Notes: generated by a model from the letters alone, not told the origin. Numbered from the stretch's first letter, positions 1-6,097 are shown. The stretch is DNA of 6,420 bases from an uncultured Carnobacterium sp. (GCA_937923125.1 CALALK010000107.1:1-6420), one strand, 5' to 3'. A program made the numbers and translations.

Positions 1-1982
1 AACTGGGCATCGAAACAGTCTATGACTTGTTAACGCATTTTCCGTTTCGTTATGAAGATATTCAGATTCGTGATGTGAACACAATCATGGACCAAGAGAA
101 AGTCACGCTAAAAGGGCTTGTGGCGACGCAACCGGTTGTGAGCTATTACGGCTTCAAGAAGAACCGTTTGGCGTTTCGCATGGCGATTGATTCTCAAGTC
201 ATCCAAGTTGCGTTCTTTAATCAGCCGTATTTAAAAGATAAAGTCGTTCAGGGCGAAGAGATTGCCATCTACGGGAAATGGGATGCGAAGCGTTCTACCT
301 TGATGGGCATGAAAATCTTATCGAACCGAAACGTGGAGGACGAAGAAGGAGACCAAGTCGAGGCGGTTTATCGCACGAATAAATCGTTGAAGCAGGCGAC
401 GATTCTCAAACTCGTTCGGTCGGCGATGGATCGTTTTGAAGATAAAATTCCAGAAGTATTGCCCAAATTTTTGACGGAGTCGCACCACTTAATGGGGCAT
501 AGAGACGCTGTACGGGCAATGCATTTTCCAAAAGATGAACTGGAAAGACAGAGTGCGCAATATCAGCTCGTCTACCAGGAGCTCTTCTTATATCAACTGC
601 GCTTGCAATGGATGCGTCAGAAGCGTCATCAGCAAACCAAAGGGCAAGCGGTGCTGTATGATAATGCCGCGTTGAAGGCCTTTATTCAGACGTTGCCATT
701 TGAACTGACAGATGGGCAAAAGAAAGTCGTGAATGAGATTTGCTTTGACCTACGTGCTCCGTACGAGATGAATCGTCTCTTGCAAGGGGATGTAGGGAGC
801 GGGAAGACGATTGTGGCGACGATTGCCATGGTCGCAACGGCTCTAACAGGCAAGCAAGCAGCGCTCATGGTTCCTACAGAAATCTTGGCGGAACAACATA
901 TGTTAACGATTGAAAAATTAATTCAAGGGACATCTTTGAAGGCAGTGTTGTTAACGGGAAGTATGAATCGTTCGCAGAAGAAGCGAAAAGAGTTACTCGC
1001 TCAAATTGAGAGTGGGGAGGCAAACCTAATTATCGGGACACATGCCTTGTTCCAACAAGATGTGAACTTTAAAGACTTGGCCTTTGTCGTCATCGACGAG
1101 CAACATCGCTTCGGGGTGCAACAACGTCAGGCACTCGCTGGAAAAGGAGCGGGTGTGAACGTGCTTCAAATGACGGCAACACCGATTCCTCGTACGCTTG
1201 CGATTACGGCTTTTGGGGAAATGGATACGTCTATTTTGAGTGAAATTCCTCGTGGCCGTCAGCCGATTAAAACATCTTGGGTTCGCGAGCAGGAAATGGA
1301 GCAGATTTTTAATTTCGTAGAACGTCAAATTCAAGAAGGGCGACAAGCGTATATGATTTCGCCACTGATTGAAGAGTCGGAACATCTCGATGTGCAAAAC
1401 GCCGAAGAGATTTATCGCATGATTTCAGCGCATTTCTCAGACCGCGTGAAAGTGGGACTACTGCACGGGAAGATGCCGGCTGAAGAAAAAGAAGCAGTGA
1501 TGGCGGACTTTAAAGCCAACAAGCTACAAGTACTCGTATCCACAACGGTGATTGAAGTTGGGGTGGACGTGCCGAATGCCACAGTGATGGTGATTTTAGA
1601 TGCGGACCGCTTCGGGTTAGCGCAGCTGCACCAATTACGTGGACGTGTCGGCCGTGGACAACATGCCTCAAGCTGTATTTTAGTGGCGAGTCCAAAGACC
1701 GAAAACGGGAAAGAACGCATGCGCATTATGTGCGAGTCAACAGACGGATTTTATCTCAGTCAAAAAGACTTGGAGCTCCGTGGTTCTGGGGATGTATTTG
1801 GGGTCAAACAGTCCGGTATTCCAGACTTTAAGATTGCCGATTTAATACGAGATTATGATATACTAGAACAAGCACGTAAAGATGCAATCCTTTATGCCTC
1901 GGAAGATCCAGCAGGAGAAAAAGCCGAGACAAAACGCATGAAGGCATTTATCGAACAAACAACGAAAGAAATCAATGGATAA
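1..1982 (+). CDS. recG: ATP-dependent DNA helicase RecG (5' end cut by window edge)
   Basis: Superfamily 2 DNA translocase that reverses stalled replication forks and processes recombination intermediates in the cytoplasm. The frame is open from base 3 (reading [19 protein letters not shown]), which matches the usual RecG N-terminus, so the gene enters from the left. The TTG at 27 is an internal Leu codon, not the start. About 659 residues are present; B. subtilis RecG has about 682, so roughly 20-25 residues are missing. Numbering from base 3: an N-terminal OB-fold wedge domain comes first, then Walker A GDVGSGKT at about residue 262 (bases 786-809), the DEQH Walker B box at about 365 (1095-1106), motif [11 protein letters not shown] at about 391 (1173-1196), motif [13 protein letters not shown], and motif [14 protein letters not shown] at about 541 (1623-1658). 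The C-terminal TRG region, with [12 protein letters not shown], is intact. No frameshift or missing catalytic residue is seen. It is probably cotranscribed with plsX. Confidence 0.98.
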   Translation, partial: LGIETVYDLLTHFPFRYEDIQIRDVNTIMDQEKVTLKGLVATQPVVSYYGFKKNRLAFRMAIDSQVIQVAFFNQPYLKDKVVQGEEIAIYGKWDAKRSTLMGMKILSNRNVEDEEGDQVEAVYRTNKSLKQATILKLVRSAMDRFEDKIPEVLPKFLTESHHLMGHRDAVRAMHFPKDELERQSAQYQLVYQELFLYQLRLQWMRQKRHQQTKGQAVLYDNAALKAFIQTLPFELTDGQKKVVNEICFDLRAPYEMNRLLQGDVGSGKTIVATIAMVATALTGKQAALMVPTEILAEQHMLTIEKLIQGTSLKAVLLTGSMNRSQKKRKELLAQIESGEANLIIGTHALFQQDVNFKDLAFVVIDEQHRFGVQQRQALAGKGAGVNVLQMTATPIPRTLAITAFGEMDTSILSEIPRGRQPIKTSWVREQEMEQIFNFVERQIQEGRQAYMISPLIEESEHLDVQNAEEIYRMISAHFSDRVKVGLLHGKMPAEEKEAVMADFKANKLQVLVSTTVIEVGVDVPNATVMVILDADRFGLAQLHQLRGRVGRGQHASSCILVASPKTENGKERMRIMCESTDGFYLSQKDLELRGSGDVFGVKQSGIPDFKIADLIRDYDILEQARKDAILYASEDPAGEKAETKRMKAFIEQTTKEING

Positions 1983-2005
1983 CTTCACGGCCACGTGGCT
2001 AGAAG

Positions 2006-2011
2006 AGGAGG
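2006..2011 (+). promoter_or_regulatory. Shine-Dalgarno AGGAGG that sets the plsX start
   Basis: AGGAGG lies 7 nt before the ATG at 2019, which is ideal spacing. It argues against the in-frame GTG at 1995: that start lies upstream of this site and would add eight residues (MARRGGTT) that are foreign to the PlsX family. Confidence 0.9.
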
Positions 2012-2018
2012 AACAACA

Positions 2019-3026
2019 ATGGTAAGAATTGCAATTGACGCGATGGGTGGAGATAATGCTCCAAAAGAAATCGTCCAAGGGGTCGTCCTTGCAGCAAAGG
2101 AAATGCCAACTGTCGAGTTTCAATTATACGGAGACGAAGCAAAAGTGAACGCATGCTTGGAGGAATCTCTTCCAAATATTCGCGTGATTCACTGTTCAGA
2201 AAAAATCAACTCTGATGACGAACCGGTTAAAGCGATTCGTTCGAAGAAAGACGCTTCAATGGTCGTTGCGGCTAAAGCGGTGAAAGAAGGGGAAGCCGAT
2301 GCGCTCTTCTCTTGCGGAAACACAGGGGCTCTTCTAACGGCAGGATTACTAGTGGTTGGCCGTATTAAAGGAATCGACCGTCCAGGATTAATGCCAGTGT
2401 TGCCTGTTCTTGGAAAAGAAAACCGTCAATTTATTATGATGGACGTAGGTGCCAATGCGGAATGTAAACCGAAAAACGTTCACCAATTCGGAATTCTTGG
2501 AAGCTATTATTCAAAATACGTTCTTGGTTACGAGAACCCAACAGTCGGCTTATTAAATAATGGAGCTGAAGAAGGAAAAGGGAACGAACTTGCAAAAGAA
2601 GTTTACGGACTCTTAAAAGAAGACGATAGCTTAAACTTCATCGGGAACGTGGAAGCTCGTGACATCTTAACGGGCGCAGCGGATGTTGTCGTGACAGACG
2701 GATTCACAGGTAACGCGGTCCTCAAGACCATCGAAGGAACAGCACTTGCGATGATGGGTCTTCTAAAAGAAGGCATCAAGGGGCAAGGAATCCAAGGAAA
2801 ACTTGGCGCGCTCTTATTGAAGAATACCTTCTACGGCTTAAAGAACACATTGGACTACTCACAATTCGGGGGTGCGGTGCTCTTTGGTCTTAAAGGGGCA
2901 GTTGTGAAATCACACGGCTCTTCAAAATCAGATAGCGTGTACCATGCGATGAAACAAATCGATACGATTGTATCGAGTGGCGTTATTAACGACCTAGTCG
3001 CACACTTTGAACAAACAGCAGAATAA
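2019..3026 (+). CDS. plsX: Phosphate acyltransferase PlsX
   Basis: Transfers the acyl chain from acyl-ACP to inorganic phosphate, giving acyl-phosphate, which PlsY uses to acylate glycerol-3-phosphate. It is a soluble enzyme that works at the membrane surface, at the first step of phospholipid synthesis in Gram-positives. The protein has 335 residues against about 333 in B. subtilis. Family signatures are the N-terminal IDAMGGDNAP (residues 6-15), CGNTGALLTAGL followed by VGRIKGIDRPGLMP, the segment LLNNGAEEGKGNEL, IGNVEARD, VTDGFTGNAVLKT, and the C-terminal FGGAVLFGLKGAVVKSHGSS. The start is the ATG preceded by AGGAGG; the upstream GTG is rejected. It follows recG by 36 nt with no visible promoter in the gap. 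A terminator follows within 10 nt, so acpP, which often sits next to plsX in related bacteria, is not in this unit. FapR and FabT are the known lipid regulators in Bacillota, and no site for either is evident here. Confidence 0.98.
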   Translation: MVRIAIDAMGGDNAPKEIVQGVVLAAKEMPTVEFQLYGDEAKVNACLEESLPNIRVIHCSEKINSDDEPVKAIRSKKDASMVVAAKAVKEGEADALFSCGNTGALLTAGLLVVGRIKGIDRPGLMPVLPVLGKENRQFIMMDVGANAECKPKNVHQFGILGSYYSKYVLGYENPTVGLLNNGAEEGKGNELAKEVYGLLKEDDSLNFIGNVEARDILTGAADVVVTDGFTGNAVLKTIEGTALAMMGLLKEGIKGQGIQGKLGALLLKNTFYGLKNTLDYSQFGGAVLFGLKGAVVKSHGSSKSDSVYHAMKQIDTIVSSGVINDLVAHFEQTAE

Positions 3027-3035
3027 AGAAATTGG

Positions 3036-3065
3036 ACTCTCTTCTATTACGGAAGAGAGTTTTTT
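3036..3065 (+). terminator. Intrinsic terminator after plsX
   Basis: Perfect 9-bp stem ACTCTCTTC (3036-3044) and GAAGAGAGT (3052-3060) with a 7-nt loop, running straight into a T tract (3060-3065). It begins 10 nt after the plsX stop codon and closes the recG-plsX unit. Confidence 0.93.
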
Positions 3066-3083
3066 GATAATGTTTATAAATTT

Positions 3084-3094
3084 CATAAAGTCGC
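3084..3094 (+). repeat. Direct repeat CATAAAGTCGC, upstream copy
   Basis: CATAAAGTCGC recurs as CATAAAGTTGC at 3143-3153, a 10 of 11 match. The copies start 59 bp apart and sit on either side of the proposed alaR promoter. They are candidate half-sites for the Lrp-family regulator encoded immediately downstream. Binding is inferred, not shown. Confidence 0.5.
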
Positions 3095-3100
3095 AATAAA

Positions 3101-3120
3101 TTCTTAGGAATTCTTGCGAA
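3101..3120 (+). repeat. Tandem 10-bp TTCTTnnGAA element in the alaR promoter
   Basis: TTCTTAGGAA is followed directly by TTCTTGCGAA, an 8 of 10 match with exactly one helical turn between copies. Each copy is also a short palindrome of form TTC-N4-GAA. The element covers the position where the -35 box should lie, so a bound protein would face or block RNA polymerase. Lrp/AsnC regulators commonly bind phased, degenerate AT-rich sites at their own promoters, so it is a plausible autoregulatory operator. Confidence 0.5.
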
Positions 3121-3133
3121 AAAAGGGTACAAT
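3104..3133 (+). promoter_or_regulatory. Probable promoter of the alaR-alaT operon
   Basis: A good -10 box TACAAT lies at 3128-3133. The -35 is poor: TTAGGA (3104-3109, spacer 18) or TAGGAA (3105-3110, spacer 17), each matching 3 of 6 consensus bases. Transcription would begin near 3140, leaving a leader of about 39 nt. A weak -35 overlapped by repeats suggests regulator-dependent expression, but this is inference. Confidence 0.55.
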
Positions 3134-3142
3134 AGATAAGTA

Positions 3143-3153
3143 CATAAAGTTGC
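3143..3153 (+). repeat. Direct repeat CATAAAGTTGC, downstream copy
   Basis: Second copy of the CATAAAGTYGC element (first at 3084-3094). It lies just after the expected transcription start, and its 3' half forms the left arm of the hairpin at 3148-3163. Confidence 0.45.
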
Positions 3154-3163
3154 GGACGCGACT
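3148..3163 (+). promoter_or_regulatory. Small leader hairpin touching the alaR ribosome binding site
   Basis: AGTTGC (3148-3153) can pair with GCGACT (3158-3163) in the RNA, with one G-U pair and a GGAC tetraloop. The stem ends directly before the Shine-Dalgarno AAAGGAGG (3164-3171). It could tune ribosome access or mRNA stability. The stem is short, so chance is possible. Confidence 0.4.
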
Positions 3164-3178
3164 AAAGGAGGAAAGCCT

Positions 3179-3673
3179 ATGTTCAAAGAAGTGAACGAGC
3201 AAATCTTAAAATTAATCGAGAAGAATAGTCGTTTAACACCAGAAGAAATTGCCTCTCTATTAGAAATCGATGTAGAAGAAGTTACACGTCGTATTAAAGA
3301 GATGGAAGAACAACAAATTATTTGTGGATACCATACTTTAGTCAACTGGGAAAAAACAGATAATGTCAATGTTTCAGCGATTATCGAATTAAAAGTAAAT
3401 CCTCAAAAAGGAAAAGGATTCGACCGTATTGCGGAAAAAATCTATCATTTCCCAGAAGTGGAAGCAGTGTACTTAATGTCAGGCGGATATGATTTCATGG
3501 TGCAATTGAAAAAAGCGCCAATGCGTGAAATCGCAAACTTCGTATCTTCACGTCTTTCAGTGATTGAAGAAGTACAATCTACTAAAACACATGTTGTATT
3601 AAAACAATACAAAGATCACGGCACAATGTTTGTCGGTAAAGCAGATGATAAACGTCAGGTGGTTACTCCATGA
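3179..3673 (+). CDS. alaR: Lrp/AsnC-family transcriptional regulator, AlaR (YugG) type
   Basis: DNA-binding regulator of 164 residues. The N-terminal part (about 1-55) is a winged helix-turn-helix (NSRLTPEEIASLLEI, then VEEVTRRIKEME). The C-terminal RAM domain (about 65-142) carries the effector-loop signature SGGYDFMV (101-108), where this family senses amino acids and forms dimers and higher oligomers. The sequence closely resembles B. subtilis YugG from memory, including IICGY, NWEK, IELKV, VYLMSG-YDFMV and a VTP C-terminus. YugG has been renamed AlaR, the regulator of the alanine aminotransferase operon. The start ATG has AAAGGAGG 7 nt upstream. The stop overlaps the alaT start (ATGA), so translation of the two is probably coupled. 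It likely controls its own promoter; the direction of control and the ligand (alanine would be the natural guess) cannot be read from the sequence. Confidence 0.9.
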   Translation: MFKEVNEQILKLIEKNSRLTPEEIASLLEIDVEEVTRRIKEMEEQQIICGYHTLVNWEKTDNVNVSAIIELKVNPQKGKGFDRIAEKIYHFPEVEAVYLMSGGYDFMVQLKKAPMREIANFVSSRLSVIEEVQSTKTHVVLKQYKDHGTMFVGKADDKRQVVTP

Positions 3674-4848
3674 ATTTAGAAAAAATGTTAAATAATAGAA
3701 TTAAGGACTTGAAACCTTCAGGGATTCGCCGTTTCTTTGATATGGCGAGTGAATATAAAGATATCGTTTCCCTAGGGGTTGGAGAGCCTGATTTTGATAC
3801 GCCTTGGCATATTCGTCAAGAAGCGATTAAAGCGTTGCAAGAAGGCCGTACGTTCTATACAGCTAATGCAGGGTTAAAAGAGCTTCGTGAAGAAGTGTGT
3901 GTCTTTACAGAGGGCCGTCATGGGGTGAAATATGACCCAATGCATGAATGTGTTATCACAGTTGGAGGAAGTGAAGCCGTTGATATTTCAATGCGTGTTC
4001 TCTTGAACCCAGGGGATGAAGTGATTATTTGTGACCCAGGTTACGTTTCATACGTTCCAGCAGTTACAATGGCTGATGGGACTCCTGTCATTCTTCCGTT
4101 AAAAGAAGAAAACCAATTCCGTATCACGCCAGAAGACCTTGAAGCGGTGATTACACCGAAGACAAAAGCGATTTTAATGAATTTCCCGAATAACCCAACT
4201 GGTGCGGTTATGGGACGTGAAGACTTAGAAGCGGTTTGTGACGTGTTAAAACGCCACGATATTATCGTTGTTTCTGACGAATTATATGGAGAATTAACAT
4301 ACACAGGAAAACCTCACGTATCTGTTATCGAAATCGATGGCATGCGTGACCGTACAATTTTAATCGGAGGCTTCTCAAAAGCATTCGCGATGACTGGATG
4401 GAGACTTGGGTATGCCTTAGCTCCAGCAGTAATCATGGAACAAATGTATAAAATTCACCAATTTGCGATTATGTCAGCTCCAACACTTAGCCAATATGCG
4501 GGTGTGGATGCGCTACGTAATTCGGAAGAAGATATTGTAGAAATGCGCGATAGCTACAACCAACGTCGCCGTTACTTGGTAAAACGTTTCAAAGACCTAG
4601 GCATTCCTTGCTTTGAACCATTTGGAGCTTTCTACATCTTCCCAAATATCTCGCAATTCGGATTAACTTCTGAAGAATTTGCAATGCGCTTAGTAGAGGA
4701 AGAACGCTTAGCCGTTGTTCCAGGAACAGCCTTTGGAGACTCTGGTGAAGGGTTCCTACGTATCTCTTACGCATACTCAATCGAGGACTTAAAAACAGCC
4801 TTAGATCGTATCGAGCACTTCATTACGAAGTTAAGAAATGAAAAATAA
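3670..4848 (+). CDS. alaT: Class I/II PLP aminotransferase, AlaT (YugH) type, probable alanine transaminase
   Basis: Cytoplasmic enzyme of 392 residues, a normal length for fold-type I aminotransferases. Visible active-site residues are the NNPTG motif with Asn175, Asp203 in SDELYGELTY (pairs with the PLP pyridine nitrogen) and Tyr206, Lys237 in GGFSKAFAMTGWRLGY (Schiff base with PLP), and Arg364 in GFLRISYA (substrate alpha-carboxylate). The N-terminal VSLGVGEPDFDTP substrate-loop signature is also present. Family members transfer amino groups between 2-oxoglutarate/glutamate and another pair. Pairing with an AlaR-like regulator and resemblance to B. subtilis YugH, renamed AlaT, make pyruvate/alanine the best guess. 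An aspartate or aromatic transaminase cannot be excluded from sequence alone. The ATG at 3670 overlaps the alaR stop by 4 nt, with AGGTGG (3657-3662) as a modest ribosome binding site inside alaR. A terminator follows. Confidence 0.92.
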   Translation: MNLEKMLNNRIKDLKPSGIRRFFDMASEYKDIVSLGVGEPDFDTPWHIRQEAIKALQEGRTFYTANAGLKELREEVCVFTEGRHGVKYDPMHECVITVGGSEAVDISMRVLLNPGDEVIICDPGYVSYVPAVTMADGTPVILPLKEENQFRITPEDLEAVITPKTKAILMNFPNNPTGAVMGREDLEAVCDVLKRHDIIVVSDELYGELTYTGKPHVSVIEIDGMRDRTILIGGFSKAFAMTGWRLGYALAPAVIMEQMYKIHQFAIMSAPTLSQYAGVDALRNSEEDIVEMRDSYNQRRRYLVKRFKDLGIPCFEPFGAFYIFPNISQFGLTSEEFAMRLVEEERLAVVPGTAFGDSGEGFLRISYAYSIEDLKTALDRIEHFITKLRNEK

Positions 4849-4855
4849 CAACTTG

Positions 4856-4892
4856 AAAGAATGAAGCTACGGCAATGTGCTTCATTCTTTTT
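4856..4892 (+). terminator. Intrinsic terminator after alaT
   Basis: Perfect 12-bp stem AAAGAATGAAGC (4856-4867) and GCTTCATTCTTT (4879-4890) with an 11-nt loop. T residues begin in the stem and continue to 4892, and after one A come four more. It begins 8 nt after the alaT stop and closes the operon. Confidence 0.92.
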
Positions 4893-4927
4893 ATTTTGAA
4901 AAGAGTACTGTATTTGGAACGGTTCTA

Positions 4928-4936
4928 TGCTATATT
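4928..4936 (+). promoter_or_regulatory. Possible extended -10 promoter for the 109-residue gene
   Basis: TGC-TATATT forms an extended -10 element about 40 nt before the ATG at 4976. No convincing -35 lies 16-18 nt upstream; TTGGAA at 4914 leaves only an 11-nt spacer. A small inverted repeat, GAAC-G-GTTC (4917-4925), sits just upstream. A promoter is needed here because the preceding unit is terminated, but the exact site is uncertain. Confidence 0.45.
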
Positions 4937-4975
4937 GGGAGTAAAGTAAATGACCATGAAGAGGATTTAACGCTT

Positions 4976-5305
4976 ATGAATACAAGTGAAATCAAAAAAT
5001 TACATGAATTGTTAAAGGATTTATTGGGATTTTTGCAAAAGCATAGAGGACAACAAAATATTAATTTTTTTACGGATACGATTTTGGATATGATGGATAT
5101 ACTAGAATATATGTGTCAAAATCCAGATTCGCATGAATATGTTGATTTATTACGCAGAAAATATAAAAGTATGTTTTTTCCTAGAGAGGGTCTTTCTGAT
5201 TTTTATGTGATGGATTCAGATTCACATCGCATGAGAGAATATAATACTCAATTGAGTGATTTATTGGAAGAAATTCATCAATCAGAATTATTGAAAGATA
5301 GTTAG
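4976..5305 (+). CDS. Hypothetical 109-residue AT-rich protein, predicted soluble and helical
   Basis: I do not recognise the family. The start is the ATG at 4976, with AGAGGA (4960-4965) 10 nt upstream. The frame stays open back to a GTG at 4877, but that lies inside the alaT terminator hairpin and is rejected. The protein has no signal peptide or membrane segment. Residues 3-20 and 31-46 look amphipathic-helical. A segment RRKYKSMFFPREGLSDF (60-76) has the mixed Pro-Arg-Gly-aromatic character of a conserved core, and a charged helix closes the protein (about 86-106). There is one Cys (47). The gene stands alone between two terminators. Hand-counted G+C is 85 of 300 (about 28%) over 4981-5280, well below recG and alaT, which hints at acquisition or relaxed selection. 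Regular protein-like composition and a good ribosome site support real coding. Confidence 0.75.
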   Translation: MNTSEIKKLHELLKDLLGFLQKHRGQQNINFFTDTILDMMDILEYMCQNPDSHEYVDLLRRKYKSMFFPREGLSDFYVMDSDSHRMREYNTQLSDLLEEIHQSELLKDS

Positions 5306-5330
5306 TTTTTTCCTATTTTAAGTAAATGGT

Positions 5331-5367
5331 ACTACTGTAGTCTGGCCTTACTGCTACAGTAGTTTTT
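5331..5367 (+). terminator. Intrinsic terminator after the 109-residue gene
   Basis: Perfect 10-bp stem ACTACTGTAG (5331-5340) and CTACAGTAGT (5354-5363), a 13-nt loop, then a T tract (5363-5367). It lies 25 nt after the stop codon and isolates this gene from the membrane operon downstream. Confidence 0.9.
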
Positions 5368-5384
5368 ATTGATTAAAAATCAAT
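5368..5384 (+). repeat. AT-rich inverted repeat upstream of the membrane operon promoter
   Basis: ATTGATT (5368-5374) and AATCAAT (5378-5384) are perfect 7-bp arms around AAA. The repeat ends 9 bp before the -35 box at 5394, a usual place for an operator or an UP-like element. It follows directly on the terminator T tract, so part of it may simply be AT-rich tail. Confidence 0.4.
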
Positions 5385-5393
5385 TAAAATAAA

Positions 5394-5422
5394 TTTACTA
5401 GTGGTAGGGGTTGTGCTACACT
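5394..5422 (+). promoter_or_regulatory. Promoter of the three-gene membrane operon
   Basis: -35 TTTACT (5394-5399, 4 of 6 matches), 17-bp spacer, -10 TACACT (5417-5422) with the extended TGC at 5414-5416. The leader would be only about 22 nt. An inverted repeat TAGTGGTAG / CTACACTA (5399-5407 and 5416-5423, one bulged G) covers the spacer and -10 box and could be an operator. Confidence 0.7.
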
Positions 5423-5436
5423 ATGCTTACTAAAAG

Positions 5437-5443
5437 AGAGGAG
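5437..5443 (+). promoter_or_regulatory. Shine-Dalgarno AGAGGAG selecting a TTG start
   Basis: AGAGGAG ends 7 nt before the TTG at 5451. No ATG or GTG in the right frame lies at usable spacing; the GTG at 5447 is out of frame. This supports TTG initiation. Confidence 0.8.
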
Positions 5444-5450
5444 ACAGTGC

Positions 5451-5729
5451 TTGAAAGAACGTTTTACCAAGTTTATTGATACGATTATCGCGCTTGATAA
5501 GGGTGACCATACATTAACCGATAAGCAATGGATGAAGAAGCAAAGATGGCTCTTCGCCTTGAAGCTGTTTTGGGTGATTGTGCTTGTGGCGACCTTCCTT
5601 CTAGCCATTAATGTCTCCATCAGTTATTTTGTCTATTTCTTCTATTTTGTTGGTGTACTCTTTATTTTTACAAAGGTATTAGAGTATTTTATTGAACGAA
5701 GAGTGGCACAATTAGTGGAGGAGGAGTAG
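5451..5729 (+). CDS. Small two-helix membrane protein of unknown function (TTG start)
   Basis: A 92-residue protein that I cannot assign to a family. A charged, soluble N-terminal segment (1-33, with KERFTKF and KQWMKKQR) precedes two hydrophobic helices at about 34-54 and 57-76, separated by a very short turn (NVSIS). A charged tail IERRVAQLVEEE follows. Basic residues flank the outer ends of both helices, so both termini should be cytoplasmic, forming a hairpin. There is no signal-peptide cleavage site. The second helix is unusually rich in Phe and Tyr (ISYFVYFFYFVGVLFIF). It is the first gene of the operon with the DUF454 gene, whose ATG is 8 nt after this stop, and its 3' end carries the GGAGGAGGAG that serves as the next ribosome binding site. 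The TTG start may keep expression low. It could be a partner subunit of the DUF454 protein, but that is inference. Confidence 0.8.
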   Translation: MKERFTKFIDTIIALDKGDHTLTDKQWMKKQRWLFALKLFWVIVLVATFLLAINVSISYFVYFFYFVGVLFIFTKVLEYFIERRVAQLVEEE

Positions 5730-5737
5730 TACACAGA

Positions 5738-6097
5738 ATGCGTTTGATTTATTTTATAATTGCGTGGATTTCGCTCGCGCTGGGGTTAATTGGAATTGTG
5801 CTCCCGGTACTTCCGACGACACCGTTTCTCTTATTAACGGTCGTCTGCTTTTCAAAGAGTTCTACTCGGTTTGAAGAGTGGTTTCAAAACACAAAATTAT
5901 ACAAACTTTATGTCGCAGATTACCGTGAAACGAAGTCGATTGCGAGAAGTCGTAAGAAGAAAATTATTGTTTATATCTATATTTTAATGGCCATTTCCAT
6001 TTATTTAGCTCCGATTTTAGCGGTGAAAATTGGACTTGGCGCGCTGACGATTTTTATTACTTACTATCTATTTTGGGTAATTCCTGATAAAAAATAA
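5738..6097 (+). CDS. DUF454 (YbaN) family inner-membrane protein
   Basis: A 119-residue membrane protein matching the DUF454 family, of which E. coli YbaN (about 125 residues) is the known example. The family's biochemical role is not established. The hallmark is near the N-terminus: ALGLIGIVLPVLPTTPFLLL (14-33), with the invariant-looking LPVLPTTPF, then CFSKSSTRFEEWF (37-49), also typical. Hydrophobic stretches lie at about 3-20 and 23-38 (probably a re-entrant or kinked pair around the prolines) and at about 76-92 and 94-113. A basic cytoplasmic loop, SIARSRKKK, lies between the pairs (67-75). The start ATG uses the GGAGGAGG at the end of the upstream gene, 8 nt away, though the spacing of 11-13 nt is somewhat long. 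The next gene follows after 12 nt. Length and motifs are complete, with no sign of decay. Confidence 0.92.
   Translation: MRLIYFIIAWISLALGLIGIVLPVLPTTPFLLLTVVCFSKSSTRFEEWFQNTKLYKLYVADYRETKSIARSRKKKIIVYIYILMAISIYLAPILAVKIGLGALTIFITYYLFWVIPDKK

Noticed and set aside
1026..1397. Open frame of 123 codons on the - strand within recG
   Set aside because: It lies wholly opposite a well-conserved helicase region. The translation is Arg/His/Asn-rich and unlike a folded protein family, and no operon context supports it. It is a shadow of recG, as are the other - strand frames at 686-868, 1412-1726, 1510-1695, 4041-4304 and 4589-4780.
1995..2018. GTG at 1995 as the plsX start
   Set aside because: It would place the start upstream of the AGGAGG at 2006 and add residues not found in PlsX. 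The ATG at 2019 has ideal spacing.
1863..2123. - strand frame across the recG-plsX junction
   Set aside because: Cys/Ser/His-rich translation with no family signature, lying opposite two firmly identified genes.
3064..3092. TTGATA at 3064 as a -35 box for alaR
   Set aside because: It is a good hexamer, but no acceptable -10 lies 16-18 nt downstream, and it overlaps the plsX terminator T tract.
3066..3178. T-box or amino-acid riboswitch in the alaR leader
   Set aside because: With the -10 at 3128 the leader is only about 39 nt, too short, and no antiterminator or T-box sequence is visible.
2986..3369. - strand frame of 127 codons across the plsX end, the intergenic region and alaR
   Set aside because: It crosses a terminator and the alaR promoter and overlaps conserved alaR codons. 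No ribosome site or recognisable domain was seen.
4877..4975. Longer 142-codon version of the AT-rich gene starting with GTG at 4877
   Set aside because: The start falls inside the alaT terminator hairpin, and the added segment spans the probable promoter. No ribosome site precedes it.
5368..5384. FabT-type lipid operator
   Set aside because: The arms TTGA/TCAA are separated by 7 bases, whereas the FabT-type palindrome has about 3 between them, and the operon is not lipid-related by sequence.
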